In this document: positions 51,548 through 59,646 of the stretch, in pieces | Position numbering within the stretch: position 1 is the stretch's first letter | Layout of the letters: the number at the start of each line of letters is the position of its first letter | Assembly: GCA_003169835.1 (NCBI GenBank) | Contig: PNAI01000027.1 | Span: 83,241 to 147,240 of the forward strand | Direction of reading: 5' to 3' | DNA from: Hyphomicrobiales bacterium | Lineage (GTDB): Bacteria; Pseudomonadota; Alphaproteobacteria; Rhizobiales; Xanthobacteraceae | DNA: 64,000 bases | Position numbers and translations under genes: made by a program | Notes under the pieces: generated by a model | Told to the model about the DNA's origin: nothing | What the model saw: only the letters and a program-made list of their open reading frames with translations | Database searches by the model: none

Positions 51548-53725
51548 TTAAGCCATCGCAAGATTGTGGTTCTTGAGCGGGAACGAGCGAACGCGTTTGC
51601 CGGTTGCCGCCGCGTAGGCATTGAGAACCGCGGGTGCCGCGACCAAAATCGTCGGCTCGCCAACGCCTCCCCAGAACCCGCCGCTCGGCATGACGATGGC
51701 TTCCACCTTCGGCATCTCTGCGATGCGCAACGAGTTGTAGTCGTGGAAGTTCGTCTGTTCGATGGCGCCGTTCTTGACCGTGCATTCGCCATAGAACAAT
51801 GCCGACAGACCGTAGACGAACGAGCCAGCAACTTGCCGCTCGATCTGGGCGGGATTGACTGCATGGCCCGGATCGGTCGCAGCGACGATGCGGTGGATCT
51901 TGATCTTGTTGCCGGTGACGGAGACTTCGGCCGCCCCCGCCACGTAGCTGCCGAAGGCCATCATCTGCGACAGCCCGCGATAGACGCCTTTCGGCGCGGG
52001 CTTCTTCCAGCCGATACGGTCGGCCACGGCGTTGAGCACGCCGAGATGCTTGGGATGGTTGGCCATCAGCTTGCGGCGGAACTCGAGCGGATCCTGCCCT
52101 GCCGCTGCGGCCAACTCATCCATGAAGGTCTCGAGATAGATGGCGTTGTGGTTGACGTTGACGCCGCGCCAGAAGCCAGGCGTGACGTGGGTGTTGCGCA
52201 TTGCGTGGTCGATCAGCAGGTTCGGCACCGTATATCCGAATGCCGTCTCGCCATTCGGGTTGAGGCCCTGGAAAGTGGCCCCGTCGCTGCCATCGGGATT
52301 GAGGCGTTGCGGAGCAATGCCTGCAAGGATCGACTGACCCGAAATGCGCATGTGCAGGCCGGTGAGATTGTTCTTGTCGTCGAACGTGCCCACCATCTTG
52401 CATTGCGTGATGGGATGGAACGAGCCCTGCGCCATGTCCTCTTCACGTGACCAGATCATTTTGATCGGCGTGCCGGGCATCTGCTTTGCGATGAGCACGG
52501 CCTGCGCCACGTAATCGGCCCGGCCGCGTCGGCCGAAACCGCCGCCCAGCATTATTTTGTGGACGTCGCACTTGTTGGCCGGCAGGCCAGATGCGGCAAT
52601 GGTTGCCGCGAAAGCGGCTTCGCCGTTTTGCGTTCCGGTCCAGACTTCGCACTTGTCGGGCGTCCAGAGCACGGTCGCGTTCATCGGCTCCATGCACGCG
52701 TGGTTCTGGTACGGATACGCGTAGACGGCCTCGACCTTCTTCGCAGCGCCCGCGATGGCGGCTTTGATGTCGCCATTCTGGTTGCCGATGAAGGCCTTCT
52801 CGGCGGTGAGGCCTTCCTTGAGTATGTCGGCGATGGTGGCGCTTGAAACCTTGCCGCCCTCACCCGGATCCCATTCGATCTTGAGATCGTCGAGCGCTGA
52901 CTTGGCGTGCCACCATGTGTCGGCGATGACGGCGACCGCGTTATCGGCGACCTGCACCACTTTTACGACGCCTTTCATGTTGGCGACTTTTGCAGCGTCG
53001 AAGCTTTTCACCTTGCCGCCGTGCACGGGAGAAGCCTTGACCGCGGCGTTGAGCATGCCGGGAAGCTTCACGTCCATGCCGTAGATCATCTTGCCGTTGA
53101 CTTTTTCCGCCGTGTCGAGCCGCTTGAGCGGCTTGCCGGCGATCTTCCAGTCCTTCGGGTCCTTGAGCGCGACATTTTTCGGCACTTCGAGTTTCGCGGC
53201 GGCTTCCGCGACCTTGCCGTAGGTCGTCTTGCGGCTGGACTTGGCGTGCGTGAGCACGCTCTTCGCTGCGGTGACTTCGGCTGCCGGGACCTTCCACATG
53301 TCGGCCGCGGCCTGGATCAGCATCATGCGAGCGGCGGCGCCGCCTTCACGCACATATTGATGCGACTCGCGGATGCCGCGGCTGCCGCCGGTCGAGAAGT
53401 CGCCCCAGGCGCGTTTGCGCGCCAGGCTCTGGCCGGGCGTGGGATATTCGGTGGTGACTTTCGACCAGTCGCACTCGAGTTCTTCTGCGACAAGCTGTGC
53501 CAATCCAGTGAGCGAGCCCTGGCCCATTTCCGAGCGCGCGACGCGGACGACCACGACATCGTCGGGACGGATCACGACCCAGACGCCGATTTCGGGCGAG
53601 CCGTCCGCAGCGCGGACAACTTTTGGCCCGCTCGGGAGGAAGTCGAGACCGAGCGCGAGACCGCCACCGACAGCGGCGGTACCTGCAACAAAGGAGCGGC
53701 GATTGATTTTCGGAACGTAATTCAT
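51548..53725 (-). CDS. Exported molybdenum hydroxylase large subunit (IorB/isoquinoline 1-oxidoreductase type)
   Basis: The product has 725 residues from the ATG preceded by GGGAGGAC. A Tat signal NRRSFVAGTAAVGGG (8-22) shows periplasmic export. The order of Moco motifs is that of the IorB group: ARSEMGQGSLTGLAQLV near 62, YQNHACMEPMNATV, MLGGGFGRRGRADYVAQ, THVTPGFWRGVNVNHNAIYL and FWGGVGEPT with the active-site Glu. Such enzymes work as large plus 2Fe-2S subunit pairs without a FAD subunit and pass electrons to cytochrome c, which fits the cytochrome genes that follow. Aldehydes or N-heterocycles are known substrates; the local link to Sox genes is unusual. Confidence 0.9.
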   Translation of the reverse strand: MNYVPKINRRSFVAGTAAVGGGLALGLDFLPSGPKVVRAADGSPEIGVWVVIRPDDVVVVRVARSEMGQGSLTGLAQLVAEELECDWSKVTTEYPTPGQSLARKRAWGDFSTGGSRGIRESHQYVREGGAAARMMLIQAAADMWKVPAAEVTAAKSVLTHAKSSRKTTYGKVAEAAAKLEVPKNVALKDPKDWKIAGKPLKRLDTAEKVNGKMIYGMDVKLPGMLNAAVKASPVHGGKVKSFDAAKVANMKGVVKVVQVADNAVAVIADTWWHAKSALDDLKIEWDPGEGGKVSSATIADILKEGLTAEKAFIGNQNGDIKAAIAGAAKKVEAVYAYPYQNHACMEPMNATVLWTPDKCEVWTGTQNGEAAFAATIAASGLPANKCDVHKIMLGGGFGRRGRADYVAQAVLIAKQMPGTPIKMIWSREEDMAQGSFHPITQCKMVGTFDDKNNLTGLHMRISGQSILAGIAPQRLNPDGSDGATFQGLNPNGETAFGYTVPNLLIDHAMRNTHVTPGFWRGVNVNHNAIYLETFMDELAAAAGQDPLEFRRKLMANHPKHLGVLNAVADRIGWKKPAPKGVYRGLSQMMAFGSYVAGAAEVSVTGNKIKIHRIVAATDPGHAVNPAQIERQVAGSFVYGLSALFYGECTVKNGAIEQTNFHDYNSLRIAEMPKVEAIVMPSGGFWGGVGEPTILVAAPAVLNAYAAATGKRVRSFPLKNHNLAMA

Positions 53726-53736
53726 GTTGTCCTCCC

Positions 53737-54186
53737 TTACGCGTTCGCGGCGGCGTGAATGGCCGCGCGCACCTGCTGGAAGGTGCCGCATCGGCAAATA
53801 TTGGTGATGGCGGCGTCGATGTCGGCGTCCGTCGGCTTCGGCTTGGTTTTAAGCAGCGCACTGACGGCCATGATCATGCCGCTCTGGCAAAAGCCGCACT
53901 GCGGCACATCATGTTCGAGCCAGGCCTTTTGCACTTTGGTCAGGGTGCCATTGGGGGCGAGCCCTTCGATGGTCGTAATGTTCTTGCCGGCTGCGGCGCT
54001 CACCGGAAACGAACACGAGCGCGTCGCGACGCCGTTCACGTGAACGGTGCAGGCGCCGCATTGCGCGATGCCGCAGCCGTACTTGGTGCCGGTGAGGCCA
54101 ACCAATTCGCGGATCGCCCAGAGCAACGGTATCTCCGGCTCGGCGTCCACGTCGTAATTTTTTCCGTTGATGTTCAGGCGCGGCAT
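53737..54186 (-). CDS. Exported-enzyme 2Fe-2S subunit (IorA type)
   Basis: The 149-residue protein has two [2Fe-2S] domains: C38, C43, C46 and C58 (KYGCGIAQCGACTVH) and C97, C100, C131 and C133 (QCGFC and NICRCG). It has no signal peptide and would be exported bound to its Tat-carrying partner, encoded 11 nt downstream. It transfers electrons from Moco to the cytochrome. It appears to be the first gene of the row; a 241-nt gap with no recognisable gene separates it from the next Bug receptor gene. Confidence 0.9.
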   Translation of the reverse strand: MPRLNINGKNYDVDAEPEIPLLWAIRELVGLTGTKYGCGIAQCGACTVHVNGVATRSCSFPVSAAAGKNITTIEGLAPNGTLTKVQKAWLEHDVPQCGFCQSGMIMAVSALLKTKPKPTDADIDAAITNICRCGTFQQVRAAIHAAANA

Positions 54187-54427
54187 GCTTCGTCCCCTTG
54201 TCTATTATGTGCGGCCGGGTCAGGCCGATTGCGGTCGTCCAAGACCGATTGGAGCAATTCTAAGATGACTAGCACAGTTCAACAATCGCCTGGCGCAGAT
54301 ATTCCCTAAAAATGCCCGCAAATTAGAGATCGCCCGAGCAGGAGATTGCGCGGACTGGGAGGCAAAGTGGGACGCCAAACTGTTCTGGCGTCGCAAATTT
54401 CAGTAGGGGCGCAGTGCCGGGATACCG

Positions 54428-55411
54428 CTACTCGCCCTTTATGTTCGCGGACTTGATGATCCCGCCCCATAGCTCGGTGTCGGCGCGCGCCTTGGCATTG
54501 AGTTCGGCAGTCGTCGAGCCTGCCGCCTCGAGACCGAGTGGGGCAAGTTTTGCTTTCATGGCCGGCTCGTTGAGAATCGCGGCGGTGTCGGTATTCATCC
54601 GTTTCAAAATTTCCTGCGGGATCTTGGCGGGCGCAAACAACGCGTACCATGACGAAACGTCAAAACCGGACACACCGGATTCCGCCATGCTCGGGAACTC
54701 CTGCGCGAGCGCGCTGCGTTTGGCCGAGGACACCACAAGTCCGCGCACCTGTCCTCCGCGCGCCGCCTGCAGCAGCGAGCCTGTCGTGTTCATCATGGCA
54801 TCGATGCGGCCGGCGATGAGGTCGTTCATGGCGCCCGCAGCGACGCCGCGATAGGGCACGTGTGTCATCTCAAATCCGGCGGTGCGCTTGAGCAGTTCGG
54901 CGGTCAGATGTGAAGGCGTGCTGACACCGGGCGAAGCGTAGGTGACTTTGCCGGGATTGGCTTTGGCGTTGGCGATGAATTCCTGCAGCGTTTTGGCCGA
55001 CGAAACGGCCGGCACAACCAACAGATGGACGTAGGTGCCGAGCTGACACACCGCCGTCAAGTCGGCATCGGGATCGTAAGTCAGTGAGGAAAAAAGAAAG
55101 CGGCTGATGCCCGGTGCGCGTACCGTCATGAGCATGGTGTAACCGTCCGGATCAGCATGGGCGACCGTATCGATGGCGAGATTGCTGCCCGCTCCCGGCT
55201 TGTTCTCGACGATGACCTGCTGGCCCCAAAGTTCCGACAGCCGGGCGGCGATGATGCGGGAGACCGCGTCCGCGCCGCCTCCGGGCGGAAATCCAACGAC
55301 GAGCCGCACGATGCGGTTCGGCCAAACTTGCGCCATGGCATTGCGCGAGACGGCCGGGAGCGCGAGCGCGCCCGACGCCACAGACAGAAATCGACGGCGT
55401 GAAAGTTTCAT
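54428..55411 (-). CDS. Tripartite tricarboxylate transporter substrate-binding protein (Bug family)
   Basis: The 327-residue protein has a twin-arginine-like signal (KLSRRRFLSVASG) ending about residue 27. The Bug opening WPNRIVRLVVGFPPGGGADAVSR follows, split by the cleavage context, then VVENKPGAGSNLAIDTVAHA. MTHVPYRGVAAGAMNDLIAGR shows the ligand-loop region. No TctA/TctB genes adjoin; an ABC ATPase follows upstream on the same strand. Confidence 0.88.
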   Translation of the reverse strand: MKLSRRRFLSVASGALALPAVSRNAMAQVWPNRIVRLVVGFPPGGGADAVSRIIAARLSELWGQQVIVENKPGAGSNLAIDTVAHADPDGYTMLMTVRAPGISRFLFSSLTYDPDADLTAVCQLGTYVHLLVVPAVSSAKTLQEFIANAKANPGKVTYASPGVSTPSHLTAELLKRTAGFEMTHVPYRGVAAGAMNDLIAGRIDAMMNTTGSLLQAARGGQVRGLVVSSAKRSALAQEFPSMAESGVSGFDVSSWYALFAPAKIPQEILKRMNTDTAAILNEPAMKAKLAPLGLEAAGSTTAELNAKARADTELWGGIIKSANIKGE

Positions 55412-55535
55412 CGGAATCCCCCGTTGAACGCACCGATCCGCGAGGTCACAGGCGCACCGGCGGCAGCAGTCAAACGCAGCCGATCAAAGATTGAACGGTG
55501 AAAGCGGCGGCATTCCGTTGCGATCTGCGGGCGTG

Positions 55536-56366
55536 CTAGCTGCCAAGATGAAACTCGGCCTCGCGCGCCTCAATCATCAAGGTGCTCCAAACCAGCTCAC
55601 GCAACTCCGCAAAGCGGGCTTCCCGCAACGTTTCGCGGGTGCGCGGGTGCGGTAAGTCGACCGTGATAACATTCTGAATATTGCTTGGGCGGCCCTTGAG
55701 CACGAAGACGCGATCGCCCATCAGCACCGCCTCCTCGATCGAATGTGTCACGAAAATCATACTGGTCGGCCGCGCCTCCCAGATGCGCAGCAGTTCGAAC
55801 TGCAGGATTTCCCGGGTCTGGGCGTCGACGGATGCGAACGGTTCGTCCATCAATAGCACGTTCGGTTGGACCGCGAGCGCGCGCGCGAGGCCGCAGCGCT
55901 GCTGCATGCCGCCGGACATCTGGTAGGGATAGGCTTGTTCGAAGCCGCCAAGACCCACAAGCTTGATGAAACGCGGCACTTGCTCGGCAATCTGCGCAGC
56001 CGTGGCGCCTGCCATGCGCAGTCCATAGGCGACGTTGTCGTACACCGTCTTCCATGGGAACAGGCCGAAATTTTGGAACACCATCGCCATTCCGGCGATC
56101 GGCTCGGTGACCCGCTCGCGGCCGCACCAGATCTCTCCCTCGTCGACCGAAAGCAGGCCATCGATGCAGCGAAGCAGTGTGGTCTTGCCGCAGCCGGACG
56201 GACCAACGATGGTCACGATCTCGCGCTCTCCGAGATCAAAATCGACACCGCGAAAGACTTCGAGTGTGCCGAAACGCTTGCTGAGTCCGCGGACACGGAT
56301 GCTTGCCGGCGAGCCCGCCGGTTGCGCCGTCGTCGCGGCCAGACCTTGGGCGACCGCTGCGGTCAT
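55536..56366 (-). CDS. ABC transporter ATP-binding protein, taurine/nitrate (SsuB/TauB) type, without permease
   Basis: From the ATG at MTAAVAQGLA the product has 276 residues. The ATPase motifs are VGPSGCGKTTLLR (Walker A), FQNFGLFPWKTVYDN (Q-loop, characteristic of the nitrate/sulfonate/taurine group), MSGGMQQRCGLARAL (signature) and NVLLMDEPFASVD (Walker B), then VTHSIEEAV. Members normally lie beside a permease and a binding protein. Here both neighbours are Bug receptors and a tRNA, so the gene is an orphan or supplies a distant permease. Confidence 0.9.
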   Translation of the reverse strand: MTAAVAQGLAATTAQPAGSPASIRVRGLSKRFGTLEVFRGVDFDLGEREIVTIVGPSGCGKTTLLRCIDGLLSVDEGEIWCGRERVTEPIAGMAMVFQNFGLFPWKTVYDNVAYGLRMAGATAAQIAEQVPRFIKLVGLGGFEQAYPYQMSGGMQQRCGLARALAVQPNVLLMDEPFASVDAQTREILQFELLRIWEARPTSMIFVTHSIEEAVLMGDRVFVLKGRPSNIQNVITVDLPHPRTRETLREARFAELRELVWSTLMIEAREAEFHLGS

Positions 56367-56495
56367 TTTCCATTCCCTTGATTGAAGCGTCCGGGAGTCA
56401 TGTGTCGGCTCGGCTCCATGGTTTCCGAAAATTTTTGCGCGCAAACGTATGCGCTCAATCAATCTTGAACATAACGGGATAGCTAAAAAGGGGGA

Positions 56496-56571
56496 TGGTG
56501 CCCAGGGGCTGGATCGAACAGCCGACACCAGCATTTTCAATGCTGTGCTCTACCATCTGAGCTACCTGGGC
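56496..56571 (-). tRNA. tRNA-Phe (GAA)
   Basis: A 76-nt cloverleaf on the minus strand: acceptor GCCCAGG pairs with CCTGGGC, D-arm GCTCAGATGGTAGAGC, anticodon stem CAGCA/TGCTG with loop TTGAAAA giving anticodon GAA, T-loop TTCGATC, and an encoded CCA end. It lies between an ABC ATPase and a Bug receptor. Confidence 0.95.
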
Positions 56572-56687
56572 ATAAAAATCCGCCAGAAGCGGACTCATAA
56601 AGCGCCGCGGTTATAGAGGCTCGTACCCCGTCCTGTCCAGGCACGGCGCGGATGGCGCGGTGCGAGTGGCCAAAAGGGCTTTTCTTC

Positions 56688-56736
56688 GAGCATGATCTTA
56701 TCCGAAAACCGGTTCCCACTTTTCGGGATCATGCTC
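56688..56736. repeat. Dispersed palindromic repeat (GAGCATGATC type)
   Basis: GAGCATGATC (56688-56697) and GATCATGCTC (56727-56736) form perfect 10-nt arms around TTATCCGAAAACC and GGTTCCCACTTTTCGG, which pair internally (CCGAAAA with TTTTCGG). This unit is a common intergenic repeat in Bradyrhizobium-like genomes. A second, interrupted copy ends the window at 63926-64000. Confidence 0.8.
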
Positions 56737-57722
56737 TATTCATCTCCCTTAATGCCGGCTGCCTTGATGACCGGACCCCATTTGTCCATTTCACTCTTGA
56801 GGTGTGCTGCAAGGCCCTCAGGAGTCGAGCCCGCCACGACCACGCCAAGTTTCTCGAGCCGATCCTTGATCACGGGATCGGCAAGCGCGGTCACCGTATC
56901 GGCATAGGCCTTGCGAACGATGTCGCGCGGCGTCTTCACCGGCATGAAGAACGCGTACCATGAGGACACATCGAAGCCGGGCACTCCCGATTCTGCGATG
57001 GTCGGCAATTCCGGTACGGCCGCCGAGCGCTTGGCGGTGGTGACGGCAAGTGCGCGCAATTTGCCGCCCTGAATCAAGGGAAGCACCGCACCAATGTTGT
57101 TGAACATCACATCCACGCGGCCGGGGATCAGATCGTTGAGCGCGGGGCCGGCACCGCGATAGGGAATGTGAGTCATTTCAACATTGGCCATGCGCTTGAA
57201 CAGCTCGCCGGAAAGATGGACCGACGTGCCATGTCCGGAGGACGCGAACGTCACTTTTCCCTTGTTGGCGTTGGCGTAGTCGATGAATTCCTTCACCGAC
57301 TTGGCGGGTGAGCTGACAGGTACTGCCATCACGTTGGGATAATCGCAGATCAGACTCACGGGCGCGAAATCGGCGATCGCATCGTAGGGCAGCGTCGGAA
57401 ACAAGAAGCGATTGACCGCAAGCGGCATCGAGGTGAGCAACATCGTGTAGCCGTCGGGATCGGAGCGCGCGACATACTCGGTGCCGATGTTGGTGGCGGC
57501 GCCGCCTTTGTTCTCGACCACCATCTGCTGGCTCCACAGCTCGGACAGACGGCCGGCGACAACGCGCGCGATCGCGTCAGTTCCGCCGCCGGGCGGGAAC
57601 GGCACCACGAGGCGAACAAAACGGTTGGGCCAGACAGAAGCCTGCGCGTGCGCGGCTCGCTGCAAGAACGCGGACAACAGCGGCGCGGCAGCGCATGCGA
57701 TAAAACGGCGGCGATCAAGCAT
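56736..57722 (-). CDS. Tripartite tricarboxylate transporter substrate-binding protein (Bug family)
   Basis: From the ATG at MLDRRRFIAC the product has 328 residues. A Tat-like signal (DRRRFIACAAAP) ends about residue 28. FVRLVVPFPPGGGTDAIAR and VVENKGGAATNIGTEYVA give the Bug-family substrate loops, then MTHIPYRGAGPALNDLIPGR. It is close in sequence to the receptor gene at 54428, suggesting duplication. The stop lies at the edge of the palindromic repeat. Confidence 0.88.
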   Translation of the reverse strand: MLDRRRFIACAAAPLLSAFLQRAAHAQASVWPNRFVRLVVPFPPGGGTDAIARVVAGRLSELWSQQMVVENKGGAATNIGTEYVARSDPDGYTMLLTSMPLAVNRFLFPTLPYDAIADFAPVSLICDYPNVMAVPVSSPAKSVKEFIDYANANKGKVTFASSGHGTSVHLSGELFKRMANVEMTHIPYRGAGPALNDLIPGRVDVMFNNIGAVLPLIQGGKLRALAVTTAKRSAAVPELPTIAESGVPGFDVSSWYAFFMPVKTPRDIVRKAYADTVTALADPVIKDRLEKLGVVVAGSTPEGLAAHLKSEMDKWGPVIKAAGIKGDE

Positions 57723-57824
57723 GATCAGCCTCGGATTCATAGCGGCTTCGAAAATTTGCCAGCGATGGGAGCTTAGAGCGCCGGGTGCGATCCGGCAACG
57801 GCAGTTGTCATATCACTTGCTCGC

Positions 57825-58034
57825 TCACTTGCGCTGCTCGGGTGGCTGATCCGGCGGTGCGTCGCTGTCGCGCTCGTCGTTCTCCACCTCCGGCACGGTA
57901 TAGACGCCGGAAAGCCAGCGATTGAGATCGACGTCCGTGCAGCGCTGGGAGCAAAACGGCCGGAATTTCTCAACCGAAAGCTTCCCGCAGACCGGGCAAG
58001 GTTTTAAGCGAGGAGCGGCTGCGGGTTCGGGCAT
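57825..58034 (-). CDS. yacG: DNA gyrase inhibitor YacG
   Basis: The 69-residue protein has the YacG zinc finger: PCPVCGK near 13-19 and FCSQRCTDVDLNRWL near 28-42, four cysteines in a CxxC plus CxxxC arrangement. The acidic C-terminal tail is typical. YacG binds GyrB and inhibits gyrase. It lies 67 nt downstream of maf on the same strand, the usual alphaproteobacterial order. Confidence 0.9.
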   Translation of the reverse strand: MPEPAAAPRLKPCPVCGKLSVEKFRPFCSQRCTDVDLNRWLSGVYTVPEVENDERDSDAPPDQPPEQRK

Positions 58035-58101
58035 GTGAATACGCAAAATTTTGATACGAAGAATTGCTCGTACGAAGTTAGCGCATTTTACGTTGCGCGT
58101 G

Positions 58102-58725
58102 TCAGCTTACGTCGGCCCAGCCAATATGCACCGGATAGCCTTCGCCCGCGAGCATCGACACGGTCTCATAGAGAGGAAGACCCACGATGTTGCTATAGGA
58201 GCCGGAGATTTTCACGATGAAGGCGCTGGCGAGACCCTGCACGGCGTAGCCGCCGGCCTTGCCTTGCCATTCGCCGGCCGCGAGATAGGCCTCGATGTCG
58301 TCGTTGGAGAGCCGCTTCAAGCGCACGCGCGTTTCGACCAGGCGCTGGCGGAACACACCCTTGGGCGTCACCAGGCAGACTCCGGTGTAGACATGATGGT
58401 TGCGCCCTGACAATAGCCGCAAACATTGGTGCGCGTCGTCGAGCAGCTCGGCCTTGGGCAGGATGCGCCGGCCGACCGCGACCACGGTGTCGGCGGCGAG
58501 GATGTAAGCGCCGATCAATTCCTGATCGCGCTGGACCGCTGCGAGCGCGACGGTGGCCTTTTCCTTTGCCAGCCGGGTGGCAAGTGAACGCGGCAGTTCG
58601 CCCCGTTTGGGGGTTTCGTCGATGTCGGAGGGCCGCAATGAATCGGGCGTAATGCCGACCTGATTGATCAGGTTCAGCCGACGCGGCGAGCCTGAAGCGA
58701 GCACGAGATTGGGGCGACCGATCAT
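58102..58725 (-). CDS. maf: Maf-family nucleoside triphosphate pyrophosphatase
   Basis: The 207-residue protein starts with the Maf signature [16 protein letters not shown] (8-23). Then come AADTVV (near 78, catalytic Asp), [11 protein letters not shown] and a C-terminal [11 protein letters not shown]. These enzymes hydrolyse dTTP/UTP or modified nucleotides to monophosphates. It follows the (frame-broken) infA locus and precedes yacG on the same strand. Confidence 0.93.
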   Translation of the reverse strand: MIGRPNLVLASGSPRRLNLINQVGITPDSLRPSDIDETPKRGELPRSLATRLAKEKATVALAAVQRDQELIGAYILAADTVVAVGRRILPKAELLDDAHQCLRLLSGRNHHVYTGVCLVTPKGVFRQRLVETRVRLKRLSNDDIEAYLAAGEWQGKAGGYAVQGLASAFIVKISGSYSNIVGLPLYETVSMLAGEGYPVHIGWADVS

Positions 58726-58790
58726 CGTTATTGCGCAATCATGTTAAGGGGCCGATCCAACCGAATTGGCGAGAGATTCGGCTTCGAAGA

Positions 58791-59020
58791 TCATTTGAAC
58801 CGATAGGTGATACGACCTCTGGTCAAATCGTATGGCGTCTTCTCGACCAGAACCTTGTCGCCGGCAAGTCCACGGATACGATTCTTGTACGGTTCTTGCG
58901 CATGCGGCCCGCGGTATGAGCGATGATTTCGTGCTCGTTGTCGAGCTTGACGCGAAAAATGGCATTCGGCAGCAGTTCCGATACGACACCCGGAAATTCC
59001 AGCAATTCTTCCTTCGGCAT
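58791..59020 (-). pseudogene. infA: Translation initiation factor IF-1, frame broken by an 11-nt duplication
   Basis: The frame starts at [18 protein letters not shown] and follows IF-1 faithfully through [10 protein letters not shown] (about residue 44). It then leaves frame and stops at 58823 with an unrelated tail after residue 44 (65 residues in total). In another frame the rest of IF-1 is intact: [20 protein letters not shown] then [11 protein letters not shown], ending at 58791. Between the halves the minus strand reads AAGAACCGTAC followed by AAGAATCGTAT, an imperfect 11-nt direct duplication; removing one copy restores a 72-residue IF-1. IF-1 is essential, so a second infA, a sequence error or a recoding event must be considered. 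Neighbours (maf, UPF0262, hisD) are the usual ones. Confidence 0.85.
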
Positions 59021-59157
59021 TCGATCGTCCAGTGATCGCCGTTCACGCGGGCGCTCCAAAGCCGACGTGACTTGGTGTGAGATTTAACGGAATTGGCGAA
59101 TTTCCACAACTGGCGACTTGATTTCTTCCCCGGCCGAAGCGGGCGCAGGCAACCAGA

Positions 59158-59646
59158 TTAGCCCTTCCAATGCAGCGCGCAGACCAGGGTGAACAGGCGC
59201 CGCGCGGTGTTGAAATCCACCACCAGGCGATGCTTGATGCGCTCCTGCAACAGAAGTGAACCCTCGTCGTGCAACCCGCGCCGGCCCATGTCGAGCGCTT
59301 CGATGCGGTCGGGCGTCGCGGATTTGATCGCCGCGTAATAGCTGTCGCAGACCATGAAATAATCCTTCACCACGCGCTTGAACGGACTGAGCGACAGAAT
59401 GTGCATGACGACGGGCGTGTCGTCGGCGAGCCTTATGTCGAAGACCAGGCGATTGTCGGCCATGCGAAGGTGCAGCGCATACGGCCCGCCGTCGTGGCCA
59501 ACCGGCGCGAAGGAATTCTCCTCGATCAGATCGTCGATGGCGACCGCGCGCTCGTACTCGATGTCGAGACCAGAGCGCCCAATCGATTCCTTATCGATCG
59601 TCACCGCGATGACGCGATTGGAATCGGTTGTTGGCGCGCGGGTCAA
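59158..59646 (-). CDS. UPF0262 family protein
   Basis: The product has 162 residues starting at a TTG that overlaps the hisD stop (TTGA). The family landmarks are [15 protein letters not shown] near 12, [40 protein letters not shown] and [20 protein letters not shown]. The C-terminal [14 protein letters not shown] matches the family end. UPF0262 is almost confined to Alphaproteobacteria next to hisD; its function is unknown. Confidence 0.9.
   Translation of the reverse strand: MTRAPTTDSNRVIAVTIDKESIGRSGLDIEYERAVAIDDLIEENSFAPVGHDGGPYALHLRMADNRLVFDIRLADDTPVVMHILSLSPFKRVVKDYFMVCDSYYAAIKSATPDRIEALDMGRRGLHDEGSLLLQERIKHRLVVDFNTARRLFTLVCALHWKG

Noticed and set aside
46045..54186. Complete thiosulfate-oxidising Sox operon
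   Set aside because: soxB, soxCD and soxVW are not present in the window, and SoxY is atypical.
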